A stretch of 64,000 bases of DNA, taken from Pedobacter sp. KBS0701. Lineage in GTDB: Bacteria > Bacteroidota > Bacteroidia > Sphingobacteriales > Sphingobacteriaceae. The notes beneath the pieces were generated by a model that saw only the letters and a list, made by a program, of their open reading frames with translations, had not been told where the DNA came from and did not search any database. Positions 27,967-38,029 of the stretch are shown piece after piece. The position numbers and the translations under genes were made by a program. The stretch covers positions 1,364,001-1,428,000 of the forward strand of contig NZ_CP042171.1 in NCBI RefSeq assembly GCF_005938645.2. Direction: 5' to 3'. Position 1 is the first letter of the stretch, and every line of letters begins with the position of its first letter.

Positions 27967-28316
27967 TTCTCGTGGTTTTATTGTTGCTTTTTTTGGAAGG
28001 CAGGGACAGTGCCTTTTTGTAATTGTAGTCCCGCCCTTTGTTTCAAATCCTCACCCTCGTACCTCGGGCTGTGGGTTTTCCACTTCGGTCGGGTTTAGGT
28101 GGCAAGGCTGGTGGTGCTATTAAAGGTTTAACCTGGGGGCAGAAAGTCTTATGCCGAAGAACAGGCTTTTGTTCAATAAACCAGACAGAGCAGTTAGCCC
28201 GCAGTGAAGTGCAGCGGAACGAGGACTATAAGCGATGGCAGGTGTACAGCAGCTATGAAAGGCGGAACGCTCATTTCATGATAAAATAAATCATTTAGAA
28301 TAATACAAAAAAAAAC

Positions 28317-28506
28317 GTCATTTCGATACGATAGCTATTGGATGAAGCTTGCCGGTTTAAGCATCTGTTATTATTTATACATGGTATGCTTACTTGTTTC
28401 ACAGGTTTCATCTGTAGCGAAATGAAGAAATCTATTATAGATCTCTCCATTTCGCTACGCTTCAGTCGAGATGACGGCACTATAAGGCACTCCGCTCGAG
28501 ATGACG
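28317..28506. repeat. Dispersed palindromic repeat, copy 5 (compound)
   Basis: GTCATTTCGATACGATAGCT starts it; an inner part reads AGATCTCTCCATTTCGCTAC, then CTTCAGTCGAGATGACG; a second end ACTCCGCTCGAGATGACGAG follows. It seems to be two overlapping copies. Confidence 0.7.
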
Positions 28507-28519
28507 AGTGTATTTAACA

Positions 28520-28558
28520 AAAAATGGATGATGGTTTTTAATTCTATCATCCATTTTA
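28520..28558 (-). terminator. Terminator of purL
   Basis: AAAATGGATGAT and ATCATCCATTTT pair exactly; the minus strand continues into a T-run. It sits 18 bases beyond the purL stop. Confidence 0.8.
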
Positions 28559-28575
28559 CATCTTCCATCCAGGTA

Positions 28576-31500
28576 TTACCCTTTGTTCTCAATCCACTTA
28601 CGGGCATTTACAAAGGCTTCCATCCAAGGAGAAACTTCGTCTTTTCTGCCTTGCGGGTAATTTGCCCAGTGCCATTGGAACAATGAACGCTCAATGTGCG
28701 GCATCATCACCAGGTGGCGTCCGGTTTCATCGCACAACATTGCCGTGTTGTAATCGGAACCATTTGGGCTGGCCGGATAAGTTTCGTAAGCGTATTTGGC
28801 TACAATTTTATATTGATCTTCTGCGTATGGTAACGAGAATCTTCCTTCACCATGTGATACCCAAACACCTAAAGTGCTTCCGGCAAGGCTTGATAGCATG
28901 ACAGAATTGTTTTCCTGTAAAGTTAACGACGTAAAAATACTTTCGTGTTTGCCACTTTTGTTATGCAACATTTTAGGTTTATCGGCGTGGTCTTTATTAA
29001 TTAAGCCCAGCTCAACAAATAACTGGCAACCGTTGCAAACCCCAACGGATAAAGTATCAGGACGGGCAAAGAATTTTTCTAAAGCAATTCTCGCTTTCTC
29101 GTTATATAAAAATGCACCTGCCCAACCTTTTGCAGATCCTAAAACATCAGAGTTAGAGAAACCGCCTACTGCGCCAATAAACTGGATATCTTCTAATGTT
29201 TCTCTTCCGGTAATTAAATCGGTCATGTGTACATCTTTTACATCAAAACCAGCTAAGTACATGGCATTGGCCAATTCGCGCTCAGAGTTACTTCCTTTTT
29301 CACGGATAATGGCTGCTTTTGGTCTGGGCCTGGTTTCGTCTATTACCGGTTTTTTACCATCGAAAGTAAGCGGGAAACTGTAATTTAAAACGTGGTTTTT
29401 ATAATTGTTGTAACGCTCTTTAGCTAAGCCATTACCAGTTTGTCTGCTGTCTAATAAGTATGAAGTTTTAAACCAAACATCACGCAGGTGGTCGATATCA
29501 AAACTGAAGCTATCGGCAGCATTTTTAACCTCAAGGGTAGCTGAAGTGCTTACAGTACCAATTTTTTGGAAAGTAACACCGTTTTTGGTCAAAGTTGCCT
29601 CAACAGCAGCATCGGCCTGGAAAACAACGGCAATATTTTCAGCGAAGAGCAATTTAATGTTATCCTGCTCTGCTAAAGCCGATAAGTCTATCTGAGCACC
29701 TAAATCACGGTCGGCAAAACACATTTCCAACAGGGTTGTAATTAAACCACCGCTGCCAATATCATGTCCGGCCTGGATTTGACCTGCTTTAATTAATTCC
29801 TGTAAGGTGTTAAATGCATTTTTAAACTGATCTGCATCTTTAACATCCGGAGTTTCGGTACCTACCTTATTTAAAATTTGCGCAAATGATGAACCTCCCA
29901 GTTTATAACTATCGTTAGAAAGGTTGATGTAGTAAATGGCACCGCCATCTTTTTGCAACACCGGCTCAACTACTTTGGTAATATCATCGCAGTTGGCACC
30001 AGCTGAAATAATCACCGTTCCGGGAGCAATAACATCACCGTTTGCATATTTCTGCTTCATTGATAGGGAATCTTTCCCGGTTGGGATATTGATTCCTAAA
30101 CCAATTGCGAAATCAGAACAAGCTTCAACGGCAGCATATAAACGGGCATCTTCACCTTCGTTTTTACAGGCCCACATCCAGTTGGCAGAAAGTGAAACAC
30201 TTTTTAAACCATCTTTTAAAGGTGCCCAAACAATATTCGAAAGTGATTCGGCAATGGCATTGCGGCTACCGGCAGCCGGATCAATCAGCGCCGAAACAGG
30301 CGAGTGACCAACTGAAGTGGCAATACCTTCTTTACCCTGAAAATCTAAAGCCATTACGCCGCAATTGTTTAAGGGTAATTGTAACGGACCAGCACATTGT
30401 TGTTTGGCTACACGGCCACCCACACACCTGTCAACCTTGTTGGTTAACCAATCTTTAGCTGCAACAGCTTCTAATTGAAGTACTTGTTCTAAGTAAGTGT
30501 TTAATTGGGTAGCATTATAATTAAGTTCACTGTATTTGCGATCTACCGTGGTATCTTCCATTACAACTTTGGGCGAGCTGCCAAACATGTCGGCCAACTC
30601 AAAATCCATCGGTTTTAAACCGGTAGTGGCCGATTTAAAGGTGAAACGGTGATTGCCGGTAACTTTACCTACGGTGTACATTGGTGAACGCTCGCGGTCG
30701 GCAATTTTTTGTAAGGTTTCGATATGCTCGTTGCCAATCACCAATCCCATTCTTTCCTGCGATTCGTTACCAATAATTTCTTTTGCTGAAAGGGTAGGGT
30801 CGCCTACTGGTAATTTATCAAGGTCGATTAAACCTCCGGTTTCTTCAACCAGTTCTGATAAACAGTTTAAGTGACCACCTGCACCGTGATCGTGAATAGA
30901 AATGATCGGATTGTGATCGCTTTCTACCATACCACGAACGGCATTGGCCGCACGTTTTTGCATTTCAGGATTTGACCGTTGGATCGCGTTTAATTCAATT
31001 CCGCTTCCATGCTGACCCGTATCAGCAGATGAAACTGCTGCACCACCCATTCCGATTCTATAATTTTCGCCACCTAAGATCACGATATTATCGCCTTCCT
31101 GTGGTTTAAGTTTTTGTGCCTGGCTGGCTTTACCATAACCAATACCGCCGGCAAGCATAATCACTTTATCAAAACCCAATGTGCGGTTATCTTCTTCATG
31201 TTCGAAAGTTAAAACCGAACCTGTAATGAGTGGCTGACCAAATTTATTTCCAAAATCGGTAGCGCCGTTTGAAGCTTTGATCAGGATATCCATTGGCGTT
31301 TGATATAACCATTGTCTTTCTTCAACGCCTTGTTCCCACGGACGGTTATCCTCCAGACGCGAAAGCGCGGTCATGTAAACTGCAGTTCCGGCTAAAGGTA
31401 AAGAACCCTGTCCACCAGCCAAACGGTCTCTGATTTCGCCACCAGATCCGGTTGCAGCACCATTAAAAGGCTCAACAGTTGTTGGGAAATTGTGTGTTTC

Positions 31501-32238
31501 TGCTTTTAAAGAGATTACAGATTCGAAATCGCTAGTGGAATAATAGTCAGGCTCATCGGCACGTTTAGGTGCAAACTGCTGTACTTTCGGACCCTTAATA
31601 AAAGCAACGTTATCTTTATATGCTGAAACAATATCGTTCGGGTTCTCTTCAGAAGTTTTGCGGATGAGCTTGAACAATGAAGTAGGCTGCTCTACACCAT
31701 CAATTACGAATTTTCCGTTAAAGATTTTGTGACGGCAATGTTCTGAATTCACCTGCGAGAAACCAAATACCTCAGAATCGGTTAAAGGTCTTTCTAATTT
31801 TTTTGCCAATGTATTTAAGTACTCAACTTCTTCATCACTTAAAGAAAGTCCTTCCTTTTTATTGTAAGCGGCAATATCGGTGATTTCTAAAATCGGTTCA
31901 GGTTTGATGTTGATGGTATAAACCTCCTGATCAAGTTTGTCGTATTTTTGAGAAAGCATCGGGTCATAATCTGAAAAATTCTCGTCAACCTGCTTAAATT
32001 CTTCAATCCTGATGATGCCTTGCATGTCCATGTTCTGGGTGATCTCCACGGCATTAGTACTCCATGGAGTAATCATTGCTGCTCTTGGGCCAACGAAAAA
32101 GCCTTTTAGAGCTGTTTCCTGCGAGATTTTGGCACCGCCAAATAACCATTCGAGTTTAGTAATATCAGTGGTAGAAAGCGCTTTGTCTGTTTGTAAAACA
32201 AAAATCGCCTGCGATTGACTAAGGAAGAAATGAATCAT
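28576..32238 (-). CDS. purL: Phosphoribosylformylglycinamidine synthase (one-piece PurL)
   Basis: The start is the ATG at 32238 (MIHFFLSQSQAIFVLQ), 1220 residues; an open stretch upstream to 32439 lacks family features and overlaps the VOC-gene start region on the other strand. The enzyme converts FGAR to FGAM with glutamine and ATP. Seen are LERPLTDSEVFGFSQVNSEHCRHKIF near 120, SLKAETHNFPTTVEPFNGAATG near 208, a glutaminase domain at the end with the nucleophile Cys in GVCNGCQLF (near 1063) and SHGEGRF with the catalytic His (near 1119). It is the large, fused form, so separate PurQ and PurS are not needed. Confidence 0.95.
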   Translation of the reverse strand: MIHFFLSQSQAIFVLQTDKALSTTDITKLEWLFGGAKISQETALKGFFVGPRAAMITPWSTNAVEITQNMDMQGIIRIEEFKQVDENFSDYDPMLSQKYDKLDQEVYTINIKPEPILEITDIAAYNKKEGLSLSDEEVEYLNTLAKKLERPLTDSEVFGFSQVNSEHCRHKIFNGKFVIDGVEQPTSLFKLIRKTSEENPNDIVSAYKDNVAFIKGPKVQQFAPKRADEPDYYSTSDFESVISLKAETHNFPTTVEPFNGAATGSGGEIRDRLAGGQGSLPLAGTAVYMTALSRLEDNRPWEQGVEERQWLYQTPMDILIKASNGATDFGNKFGQPLITGSVLTFEHEEDNRTLGFDKVIMLAGGIGYGKASQAQKLKPQEGDNIVILGGENYRIGMGGAAVSSADTGQHGSGIELNAIQRSNPEMQKRAANAVRGMVESDHNPIISIHDHGAGGHLNCLSELVEETGGLIDLDKLPVGDPTLSAKEIIGNESQERMGLVIGNEHIETLQKIADRERSPMYTVGKVTGNHRFTFKSATTGLKPMDFELADMFGSSPKVVMEDTTVDRKYSELNYNATQLNTYLEQVLQLEAVAAKDWLTNKVDRCVGGRVAKQQCAGPLQLPLNNCGVMALDFQGKEGIATSVGHSPVSALIDPAAGSRNAIAESLSNIVWAPLKDGLKSVSLSANWMWACKNEGEDARLYAAVEACSDFAIGLGINIPTGKDSLSMKQKYANGDVIAPGTVIISAGANCDDITKVVEPVLQKDGGAIYYINLSNDSYKLGGSSFAQILNKVGTETPDVKDADQFKNAFNTLQELIKAGQIQAGHDIGSGGLITTLLEMCFADRDLGAQIDLSALAEQDNIKLLFAENIAVVFQADAAVEATLTKNGVTFQKIGTVSTSATLEVKNAADSFSFDIDHLRDVWFKTSYLLDSRQTGNGLAKERYNNYKNHVLNYSFPLTFDGKKPVIDETRPRPKAAIIREKGSNSERELANAMYLAGFDVKDVHMTDLITGRETLEDIQFIGAVGGFSNSDVLGSAKGWAGAFLYNEKARIALEKFFARPDTLSVGVCNGCQLFVELGLINKDHADKPKMLHNKSGKHESIFTSLTLQENNSVMLSSLAGSTLGVWVSHGEGRFSLPYAEDQYKIVAKYAYETYPASPNGSDYNTAMLCDETGRHLVMMPHIERSLFQWHWANYPQGRKDEVSPWMEAFVNARKWIENKG

Positions 32239-32494
32239 GCTTTTTTTTTGAAGTTGCAAAAATAGCTTTTTTATATGAAAAAACAGGTGCGATACTAGGA
32301 TTGAATGATAGAATTTTGAATGATTGAATGTCAAAATATATAATGATGGAATGAAGGGATTTTTGAATGAATGAATGGCAGGAGGCGAAATGATGAAAGC
32401 CTGGAGATAATTTGATAAATTGAGGGGGATATTTTGCAACTTTGTCCGGTTAATTCACTCATTCAATCATTTTGCCATTCAATCATTAATTTTT

Positions 32495-32875
32495 ATGCTT
32501 CGAATCCACCACATTGCCATTATCTGTTCTGATTACGAAAAATCGAAAGATTTTTATGTAAATAAATTGGGTTTTACGGTTTTGGCCGAGGTTTACCGTG
32601 CGGAAAGGAAATCGTATAAACTCGATCTGGCGGTAAATGGTGTGTATCAGATCGAACTTTTTTCGTTCGAAAACCCACCTGCAAGGCCATCACGGCCAGA
32701 AGCACAAGGCTTGCGTCATCTGGCTTTTGAGGTAACGGATATTGAGAAAGAAATTGCTAGATTAAATGAACAGGGAATTGTAACGGAGCCGATCCGCGTT
32801 GATGAATTTACCGATAAAAGGTTTACTTTTTTTGCTGATCTGGATGGTTTGCCTTTAGAATTGTACGAAATTTAA
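32495..32875 (+). CDS. VOC-family metalloprotein, YaeR-like
   Basis: The likely start is the ATG at 32495 (MLRIHHIAIICSDYEKSKDFY), 126 residues. An upstream in-frame ATG at 32420 lies among the AT-rich promoter bases. The vicinal-oxygen-chelate fold shows HHIAIIC at the start, YQIELFSF near 54, LRHLAFEV near 75 and LPLELYEI at the end, with His and Glu positions like those of glyoxalase-I relatives. The substrate is unknown. It ends one base before the methyltransferase start, so the two are probably co-expressed. Confidence 0.85.
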   Translation: MLRIHHIAIICSDYEKSKDFYVNKLGFTVLAEVYRAERKSYKLDLAVNGVYQIELFSFENPPARPSRPEAQGLRHLAFEVTDIEKEIARLNEQGIVTEPIRVDEFTDKRFTFFADLDGLPLELYEI

Positions 32876-32876
32876 G

Positions 32877-33578
32877 ATGAGCATTTTTAAGTTTAAACAG
32901 TTCGATGTCGATCAAACAGGCTGTGCCATGAAGATTAATACCGATGGCGTATTGCTTGGTGCAACAGTTTCGCATCCTTCGCCAAAAAGAATCCTGGATA
33001 TTGGCACAGGAACAGGCGTAATTGCTTTAATGCTGGCGCAACGTTTTCCTGATGCATTTATAGAGGCAGTGGAGATTGATCAACTGGCTGCTGAAACTGC
33101 GAGCAAAAACTTCCGGTTATCAGTTTTCTGTGAGCGCCTGAATATTAACCATGTTGCAATTGAAAAATATAATACGAATGAAAAATTTGACCTGATCGTA
33201 TCTAATCCGCCTTTTTTTGTGAATGATTTAAAGAATGAGGAATTTAGAAAAGGCATCGCCCGGCATGCAAATGAAGATTTTTTTAGTTTATTAGTTGAAA
33301 AATCTAACTCACTTTTGGCTGATGATGGGCAGATCTGGCTTATTTTACCGGTTAAACAGGCGAATGAAGCGATTGCGATCGCATCTCACTATGATTTATC
33401 GCTTGCTGAACGGATCAATATTCATTCTGATGAAAATAAACCTACTTTCAGGCAAATTATCTGTTTGAAAAAAGGCGAAGCGCTTTTAAAAGAAAGTGAT
33501 TTTAATATTTATCAATCTTTAAAGGAACATACCCAAGAATACAAGCTTTTATTGAAAGACTTTTTCCTGGCTTATTAG
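32877..33578 (+). CDS. yfiC: tRNA1(Val) (adenine37-N6)-methyltransferase
   Basis: This 233-residue SAM-dependent methyltransferase has the glycine-rich SAM loop DIGTGTGVIALMLAQR near residue 41, an acidic AVEIDQLAAETA near 66, and the NPPFF motif for amino-group methylation near 110. It begins FKFKQFDVDQTGCAMKINTDGVLLGA, the TrmN6/YfiC family start. In E. coli the enzyme methylates A37 of tRNA1(Val). The start ATG is one base after the stop of the VOC gene. Confidence 0.92.
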   Translation: MSIFKFKQFDVDQTGCAMKINTDGVLLGATVSHPSPKRILDIGTGTGVIALMLAQRFPDAFIEAVEIDQLAAETASKNFRLSVFCERLNINHVAIEKYNTNEKFDLIVSNPPFFVNDLKNEEFRKGIARHANEDFFSLLVEKSNSLLADDGQIWLILPVKQANEAIAIASHYDLSLAERINIHSDENKPTFRQIICLKKGEALLKESDFNIYQSLKEHTQEYKLLLKDFFLAY

Positions 33579-33663
33579 AGTCGATTTTATGTCTCATCTG
33601 ATATAATTCTTTTTATCTCATTATCATTTGTAATTTAGGAGGCATAATCTCACCTAAATTAAA

Positions 33664-35475
33664 ATGAAACGTATTCTAAATGTGTTCTTGCTGTGCTTCA
33701 TGGCACTATCTTCTCTTGCTCAATCCAAAAAACAAAAAACTGGCGATCCTTTAGCCGGGATTGATACTTTGCTGAACAGGATCTTGAAGGATCAGCAAGT
33801 AGCTGGTTTTGCGGTAGCCGTAGTAAAAGGCGATCAGGTCATTTATAGTAAAGGTTTTGGTTACCGCGATGTCGAAAACAAAAAACCAGTTACGCCGAAT
33901 ACACTTTTTGCTATAGGTTCCAGCACTAAATCATTTACCTCCGCACTCATTGGTTTGCAGCAAAAAGAAGGAAAGCTTTCTTATGATGGCATTGCCACCT
34001 CTTATTTGCCGCAGTTAAAGTTTTATAATGATAATATGAACAGCCAGATTACCGTGCGCGATATGATGTGCCACCGCACCGGTTTATCGCGTTATGATTT
34101 ATCCTGGTTTATTTTTAATACTTCCAACCGCGATAGCATCATACAGAGGGTGCGTTACATGGAGCCAACTGCTGCCGTGCGTGAGAAATGGCAGTACAAT
34201 AACTTTATGTTTTTGGCGCAGGGTATGATTGTCGAGAAACTGACCGGAAAAACCTGGGAGCAGAATATTAAAGAAAAGTTTTTTGGTCCACTGGAGATGA
34301 ACCGTTCAAACACCAATATTTTTGAATTTGAAAAGGATCATGATGCTTCTTTACCTTATACCATAAACGATAAAGGCGCAATCGAAAAAATCGATTATTT
34401 TAATATTGATGGAATGGGGCCGGCCGGAAGCATCAATAGCAGTGTAAACGATATGACGCACTGGTTAAAAGTGTGGATCAACGGGGGATCTTTTAAAGGA
34501 AAAGAGATTTTACCCACTTCTTATATAAGAGAGGCTGCAAGCTCTCAGATGGTAATAGGGGCTGGTTTACCCGAAGCGGATAAGGATATTTACCTGTCTA
34601 CCTATGGCTTTGGCTGGATGATCAGTTCGTACCGTGGGCATTATATGGTAGAGCATGGGGGCAACATCAATGGTTTTTCTGCAAGTGTGTCCTTTTTTCC
34701 TACGGATAAAATAGGTATTGTGGTTTTAACCAATCAGAATACTTCTAATGTTCCTAAAATTGTTTACAGCAGCATTGCCGACAGGGTATTGGAACTGAAA
34801 AATATCGACTGGAATGGTAGAGCGATTAAAGCAAAAAAAGAGGCGAAAGAAAGAGAAAAGGCAGCAAAAAAAACAGCTGAAAATCCCCATGTTCTAAATA
34901 CCAAACCTTCACATCCTTTAAAAGATTACGATGGCCTGTTTGATAACCCTGCTTATGGTGTGATCAATGTATCGTTTAAAAACGATTCGCTTTTTGCTAT
35001 GATGGGAAAAGAGAAACTTTTGCTTAGGCACTATCATTATGATGTGTTCAGCATCAGCGGTATCGATAAAAAAGGGAAGATTGATACGGCAGAAAGTGAT
35101 CTGCGTTTTAATTTTATCAGCGGACAGGACGGCAAAATTGAAGGAATCAGTATTCCGCTTGAGCGGGGAATGAAACCTGCCATTTTTACATACAAACCAA
35201 GAACTGTTGAGTTGAGTGCTGCGGACTTAGAAAGTTATACGGGTACTTACGGAGAAAAGGGGATGGCTAAGGTATATTTAAAAGGCAAAATTTTGTTTGT
35301 TTCAGTACCCGGTCAGCCAGAATATGAAACCATATCAGTAGGAAACGATACTTTTAATTTTAAAAATTTAAAAGGCTTTAGTTTAAAATTCGAGAAGAAA
35401 GAGGGCGTATCAAAAGCTTCGTCCGTTTCGTTTATACAACCTAACGGGACATTTAAACAGGTAAGGCAAAATTAG
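33664..35475 (+). CDS. Serine hydrolase, beta-lactamase-related, secreted
   Basis: The 603-residue protein has a signal peptide (MKRILNVFLLCFMALSSLAQ) and the class C beta-lactamase / penicillin-binding-protein fold with Ser86-x-x-Lys89 (GSSTKSF), the YNN tyrosine motif near 179 and a HGG segment (VEHGGNING) near 332. The C-terminal part (about 400-603) is a beta-sheet accessory domain of the type seen after many such serine hydrolases. Family members are peptidases, esterases or D-aminopeptidases; the substrate is unknown. The likely location is the periplasm or cell surface. It is a single gene. Confidence 0.92.
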   Translation: MKRILNVFLLCFMALSSLAQSKKQKTGDPLAGIDTLLNRILKDQQVAGFAVAVVKGDQVIYSKGFGYRDVENKKPVTPNTLFAIGSSTKSFTSALIGLQQKEGKLSYDGIATSYLPQLKFYNDNMNSQITVRDMMCHRTGLSRYDLSWFIFNTSNRDSIIQRVRYMEPTAAVREKWQYNNFMFLAQGMIVEKLTGKTWEQNIKEKFFGPLEMNRSNTNIFEFEKDHDASLPYTINDKGAIEKIDYFNIDGMGPAGSINSSVNDMTHWLKVWINGGSFKGKEILPTSYIREAASSQMVIGAGLPEADKDIYLSTYGFGWMISSYRGHYMVEHGGNINGFSASVSFFPTDKIGIVVLTNQNTSNVPKIVYSSIADRVLELKNIDWNGRAIKAKKEAKEREKAAKKTAENPHVLNTKPSHPLKDYDGLFDNPAYGVINVSFKNDSLFAMMGKEKLLLRHYHYDVFSISGIDKKGKIDTAESDLRFNFISGQDGKIEGISIPLERGMKPAIFTYKPRTVELSAADLESYTGTYGEKGMAKVYLKGKILFVSVPGQPEYETISVGNDTFNFKNLKGFSLKFEKKEGVSKASSVSFIQPNGTFKQVRQN

Positions 35476-35669
35476 AAGACAACCCATTATCAGTCCTGAT
35501 TTGGAGCTGTGTCTATGATAATATCCTATAATTAAAAAAAAGAATGATTCGTTGGGATTTGTTGCCGCTTAAGCTAAAAAGCATCTCTTTTATAGCTGTT
35601 TTAAAAAGGGGCAAAAATAATTTACCCGTAAATAAAGGTGTAAAACGCAGCGGATATTAACTTTACAAA

Positions 35670-36161
35670 ATGAAAAAAATAGGACTAATTTCTGATACCC
35701 ATGGTTTTTTAGACGATGCCGTTTTTAAGCACTTTGATGGGGTGGATGAAATATGGCATGCGGGAGATTTTGGTCCCAATGTTGCAGCACCTTTAGCTGC
35801 TTTTAAGCCTTTGCGTGGGGTGTTCGGAAATATCGATGATGGAGCGATTAGATCAGCCTTTCCAGAACAAAATCGATTTAGCTGCGAAGCGGTTGATGTT
35901 TGGTTGACCCACATAGGCGGATACCCGGGTAGGTATTCATCTTTTGTAAAACCAGAAATATACACTAACCCTCCTAAATTATTCATTACCGGGCATTCGC
36001 ATATTTTGAAAGTAATGTTCGATAAAAAGATTAAATGTTTGCATATAAACCCCGGTGCAGCCGGAAAACATGGTTGGCACAAGGTGAGAACCCTGATTAG
36101 ATTTTGCATTACTGATGAAAATATTCATACCTTAGAGGTCATAGAGTTATCAGGTAGATAA
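35670..36161 (+). CDS. YfcE/MJ0936-family metallophosphoesterase
   Basis: This 163-residue protein has the metal-binding blocks LISDTHGF near 6, HAGDFGP near 30, VFGNIDDG near 51, GHSHIL near 105 and LHINPGAAG near 119, the full set for a calcineurin-like phosphodiesterase. The substrate is not known; YfcE hydrolyses phosphodiester model substrates. It is followed 19 bases later by fbp, on the same strand, so the two may share a transcript. Confidence 0.93.
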   Translation: MKKIGLISDTHGFLDDAVFKHFDGVDEIWHAGDFGPNVAAPLAAFKPLRGVFGNIDDGAIRSAFPEQNRFSCEAVDVWLTHIGGYPGRYSSFVKPEIYTNPPKLFITGHSHILKVMFDKKIKCLHINPGAAGKHGWHKVRTLIRFCITDENIHTLEVIELSGR

Positions 36162-36180
36162 TGTAAAATTTACACTAAGT

Positions 36181-37260
36181 ATGGTTTGTGGCGTTAAAAC
36201 ACTAGGACAATTTATTATAGAAAAACAGGCAGATTTTCCTTATGCCAAAGGTGAACTCTCCAGGCTGCTAAGAGATATTGGCATTGCCGCAAAAATCGTA
36301 AACCGCGAAATTAATAAGGCAGGTTTGGTTGATATTCTTGGCGATATGGGCACTACGAATATTCAGGGAGAAGAACAGAAAAAATTAGATGTTTATGCTG
36401 ATGAGCAGTTTATTGCCGCACTAACCAGTGGTGGTGAATGCTGTATCGTAGCAACTGAAGAGGAAGATGAGATCATTCATATTGAATCGCCGGTTTCGCA
36501 GAATGCCAAATATATTGTTTGCATTGATCCTTTGGATGGTTCTTCAAACACGGATGTGAATGTTGCAGTTGGTACTATTTTTTCTATTTACAGAAGGAAA
36601 TCCCTTGAGGGGAGAGCCAGTTTGGAAGATGTATTGCAAAAAGGTACACAACAGGTTGCTGCGGGTTACATTATTTACGGCTCATCAACCATGCTGGTGT
36701 ACACGACCGGAAAAGGGGTAAATGGATTTACACTTGATCCATCAATCGGTGAATTCTGTCTTTCGCACCCTCAAATGAAAATACCCGAAATGGGTTATTT
36801 ATATTCTGTAAATGAAGGGAATTATGTGCATTTTCCCGATGGCGTAAAAAAATACATCAAATATTGCCAGGTTGAGGATGAAGCAACAAAACGACCATAT
36901 ACTTCACGTTACATCGGATCGATGGTAGGCGATATTCACCGGAATTTAATAAAAGGGGGAATTTATATTTACCCCACAACCTCACGTTCGCCTAATGGAA
37001 AATTAAGGTTGTTGTACGAATGTAACCCAATGGCTTTTATTATTGAACAGGCAGGAGGTAAGGCCAGTACAGGTTTTGAACGTATACTCGACATTAACCC
37101 AACTGAATTGCATCAAAGGGTACCGATTTTTATCGGATCAAAAAAAATGGTCGAAAAAGCCGAAGAAATGATGTTGCTATATACGGCAAAATCGATCTCT
37201 ATCGAAAACAATGTAGATGCTAAACTGGAAGGTTTAAATGTTATCGGTGGATTGGATTAA
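36181..37260 (+). CDS. fbp: Class 1 fructose-1,6-bisphosphatase
   Basis: This 359-residue enzyme carries out the last committed phosphatase step of gluconeogenesis. It shows VATEEEDE near 97, the metal-binding signature [22 protein letters not shown] near 116, [23 protein letters not shown] near 248 and [19 protein letters not shown] near 283. The length and motifs match the class 1 enzyme. Its stop codon overlaps the rnhA stop codon, as the two genes converge. Confidence 0.96.
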   Translation: MVCGVKTLGQFIIEKQADFPYAKGELSRLLRDIGIAAKIVNREINKAGLVDILGDMGTTNIQGEEQKKLDVYADEQFIAALTSGGECCIVATEEEDEIIHIESPVSQNAKYIVCIDPLDGSSNTDVNVAVGTIFSIYRRKSLEGRASLEDVLQKGTQQVAAGYIIYGSSTMLVYTTGKGVNGFTLDPSIGEFCLSHPQMKIPEMGYLYSVNEGNYVHFPDGVKKYIKYCQVEDEATKRPYTSRYIGSMVGDIHRNLIKGGIYIYPTTSRSPNGKLRLLYECNPMAFIIEQAGGKASTGFERILDINPTELHQRVPIFIGSKKMVEKAEEMMLLYTAKSISIENNVDAKLEGLNVIGGLD

Positions 37261-37730
37261 AGCAAAGTTGTTTTATTTCTTTCTGCTTCAAAAAAAGTAT
37301 CTATAGCCAGATTTTGCTTGTCTTGTGAAGCAAAAACAGCTAAACGGTCGCAACGCTCATTCTCCGGGTGATCGTTGTGGCCTTTAATCCAGATGAATTT
37401 TACTTTGTGAAGTTTATATAGTTCAAGGAACCTCAACCAGAGGTCTTTGTTTTTCTTGTCTTTAAAACCTTTTTTCACCCAGCCGAAAACCCATTTTTTT
37501 TCAACGGCATCTACTACATATTTCGAATCCGAATAAACGGTGACCTGTTGGTTCAAACTTTTTAATGCCTCTAATCCCTTTATTACAGCCAATAACTCCA
37601 TGCGGTTATTCGTAGTCATTCTAAAACCACCACTCAATTCTTTGTAGTGTTGTCCTGCCCTTAAAATGGTACCCCAACCACCTGGCCCAGGGTTTCCACT
37701 AGCTGCTCCGTCTGTATAAATTTCGATCAT
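37257..37730 (-). CDS. rnhA: Ribonuclease HI
   Basis: The 157-residue enzyme cuts the RNA strand of RNA:DNA hybrids. The active-site carboxylates are visible in [15 protein letters not shown] (Asp7), NNRMELLAV (Glu45), [12 protein letters not shown] (Asp68) and ENERCDRLA (last Asp). Family length is about 155, so it is complete. The four bases TTAA at 37257-37260 serve the stop codons of both this gene and fbp. Confidence 0.96.
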   Translation of the reverse strand: MIEIYTDGAASGNPGPGGWGTILRAGQHYKELSGGFRMTTNNRMELLAVIKGLEALKSLNQQVTVYSDSKYVVDAVEKKWVFGWVKKGFKDKKNKDLWLRFLELYKLHKVKFIWIKGHNDHPENERCDRLAVFASQDKQNLAIDTFFEAERNKTTLL

Positions 37731-37858
37731 AAACGCAGTAAAGTTATGTTTTTAGGTTTAAAATTGCCTATTTTATCTGCTGCTGAAATTTTTTTTCAAT
37801 TTCAAATAATTGAATGTTAAGGAATTAAAAATTTGTTGTAAAAACATTGAAAAAAATA

Positions 37859-37889
37859 TTTGCAGGGAATGTTAAAAGTCGTACTTTTG
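37859..37889 (+). promoter_or_regulatory. Promoter of tRNA-His
   Basis: TTTG at 37859-37862, 19 bases, TACTTTTG at 37882-37889; both boxes match the Bacteroidota primary-sigma consensus TTTG / TAnnTTTG exactly. The tRNA begins 16 bases after the -7 box. Confidence 0.85.
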
Positions 37890-37905
37890 TGACATCAAAA
37901 AACAC

Positions 37906-37980
37906 GGTGGCTGTAGCTCAGTTGGTTAGAGTATTGGTTTGTGGTGCCGAGGGTCGTGGGTTCGAGCCCCATCAGCCACC
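37906..37980 (+). tRNA. tRNA-His (anticodon GTG)
   Basis: The 75-base sequence folds as a cloverleaf: acceptor GGTGGCTG pairs with CAGCCACC, including the extra G(-1) opposite C73 that marks tRNA-His; D-arm GCTC...GAG; anticodon arm TTGGT / loop TTGTGGT / GCCGA with anticodon GTG; T-arm GTGGG TTCGAGC CCCAT. No CCA is encoded. A serine recombinase gene ends 21 bases further on. Confidence 0.97.
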
Positions 37981-37986
37981 CTTGAT

Positions 37987-38029
37987 GGGGCAAAGAGTTT
38001 TTAACAACTTTTTGCCCCTTCTTTTTTTC
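37987..38029 (+). terminator. Terminator after tRNA-His, overlapping the recombinase 3' end
   Basis: GGGGCAAA at 37987-37994 pairs with TTTGCCCC at 38011-38018, followed by a T-rich run. The recombinase C-terminal codons (minus strand, ending EGAKSC) lie inside this hairpin. Confidence 0.8.

Larger units (their letters stand above)
27631..28575. other. Repeat-rich intergenic region
   Basis: The 945 bases between the convergent TonB and purL genes hold two similar hairpins (27715 and 27938), two copies of the dispersed palindromic repeat (27773 and 28317), and the purL terminator. Open frames crossing it lack family features. A 27975-28110 segment resembles the one at 3770-3950. Confidence 0.6.

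Noticed and set aside
27911..28289. Overlapping plus-strand frames in the repeat-rich gap
   Set aside because: They cross terminator-like and repeat sequence; residues do not look like protein.
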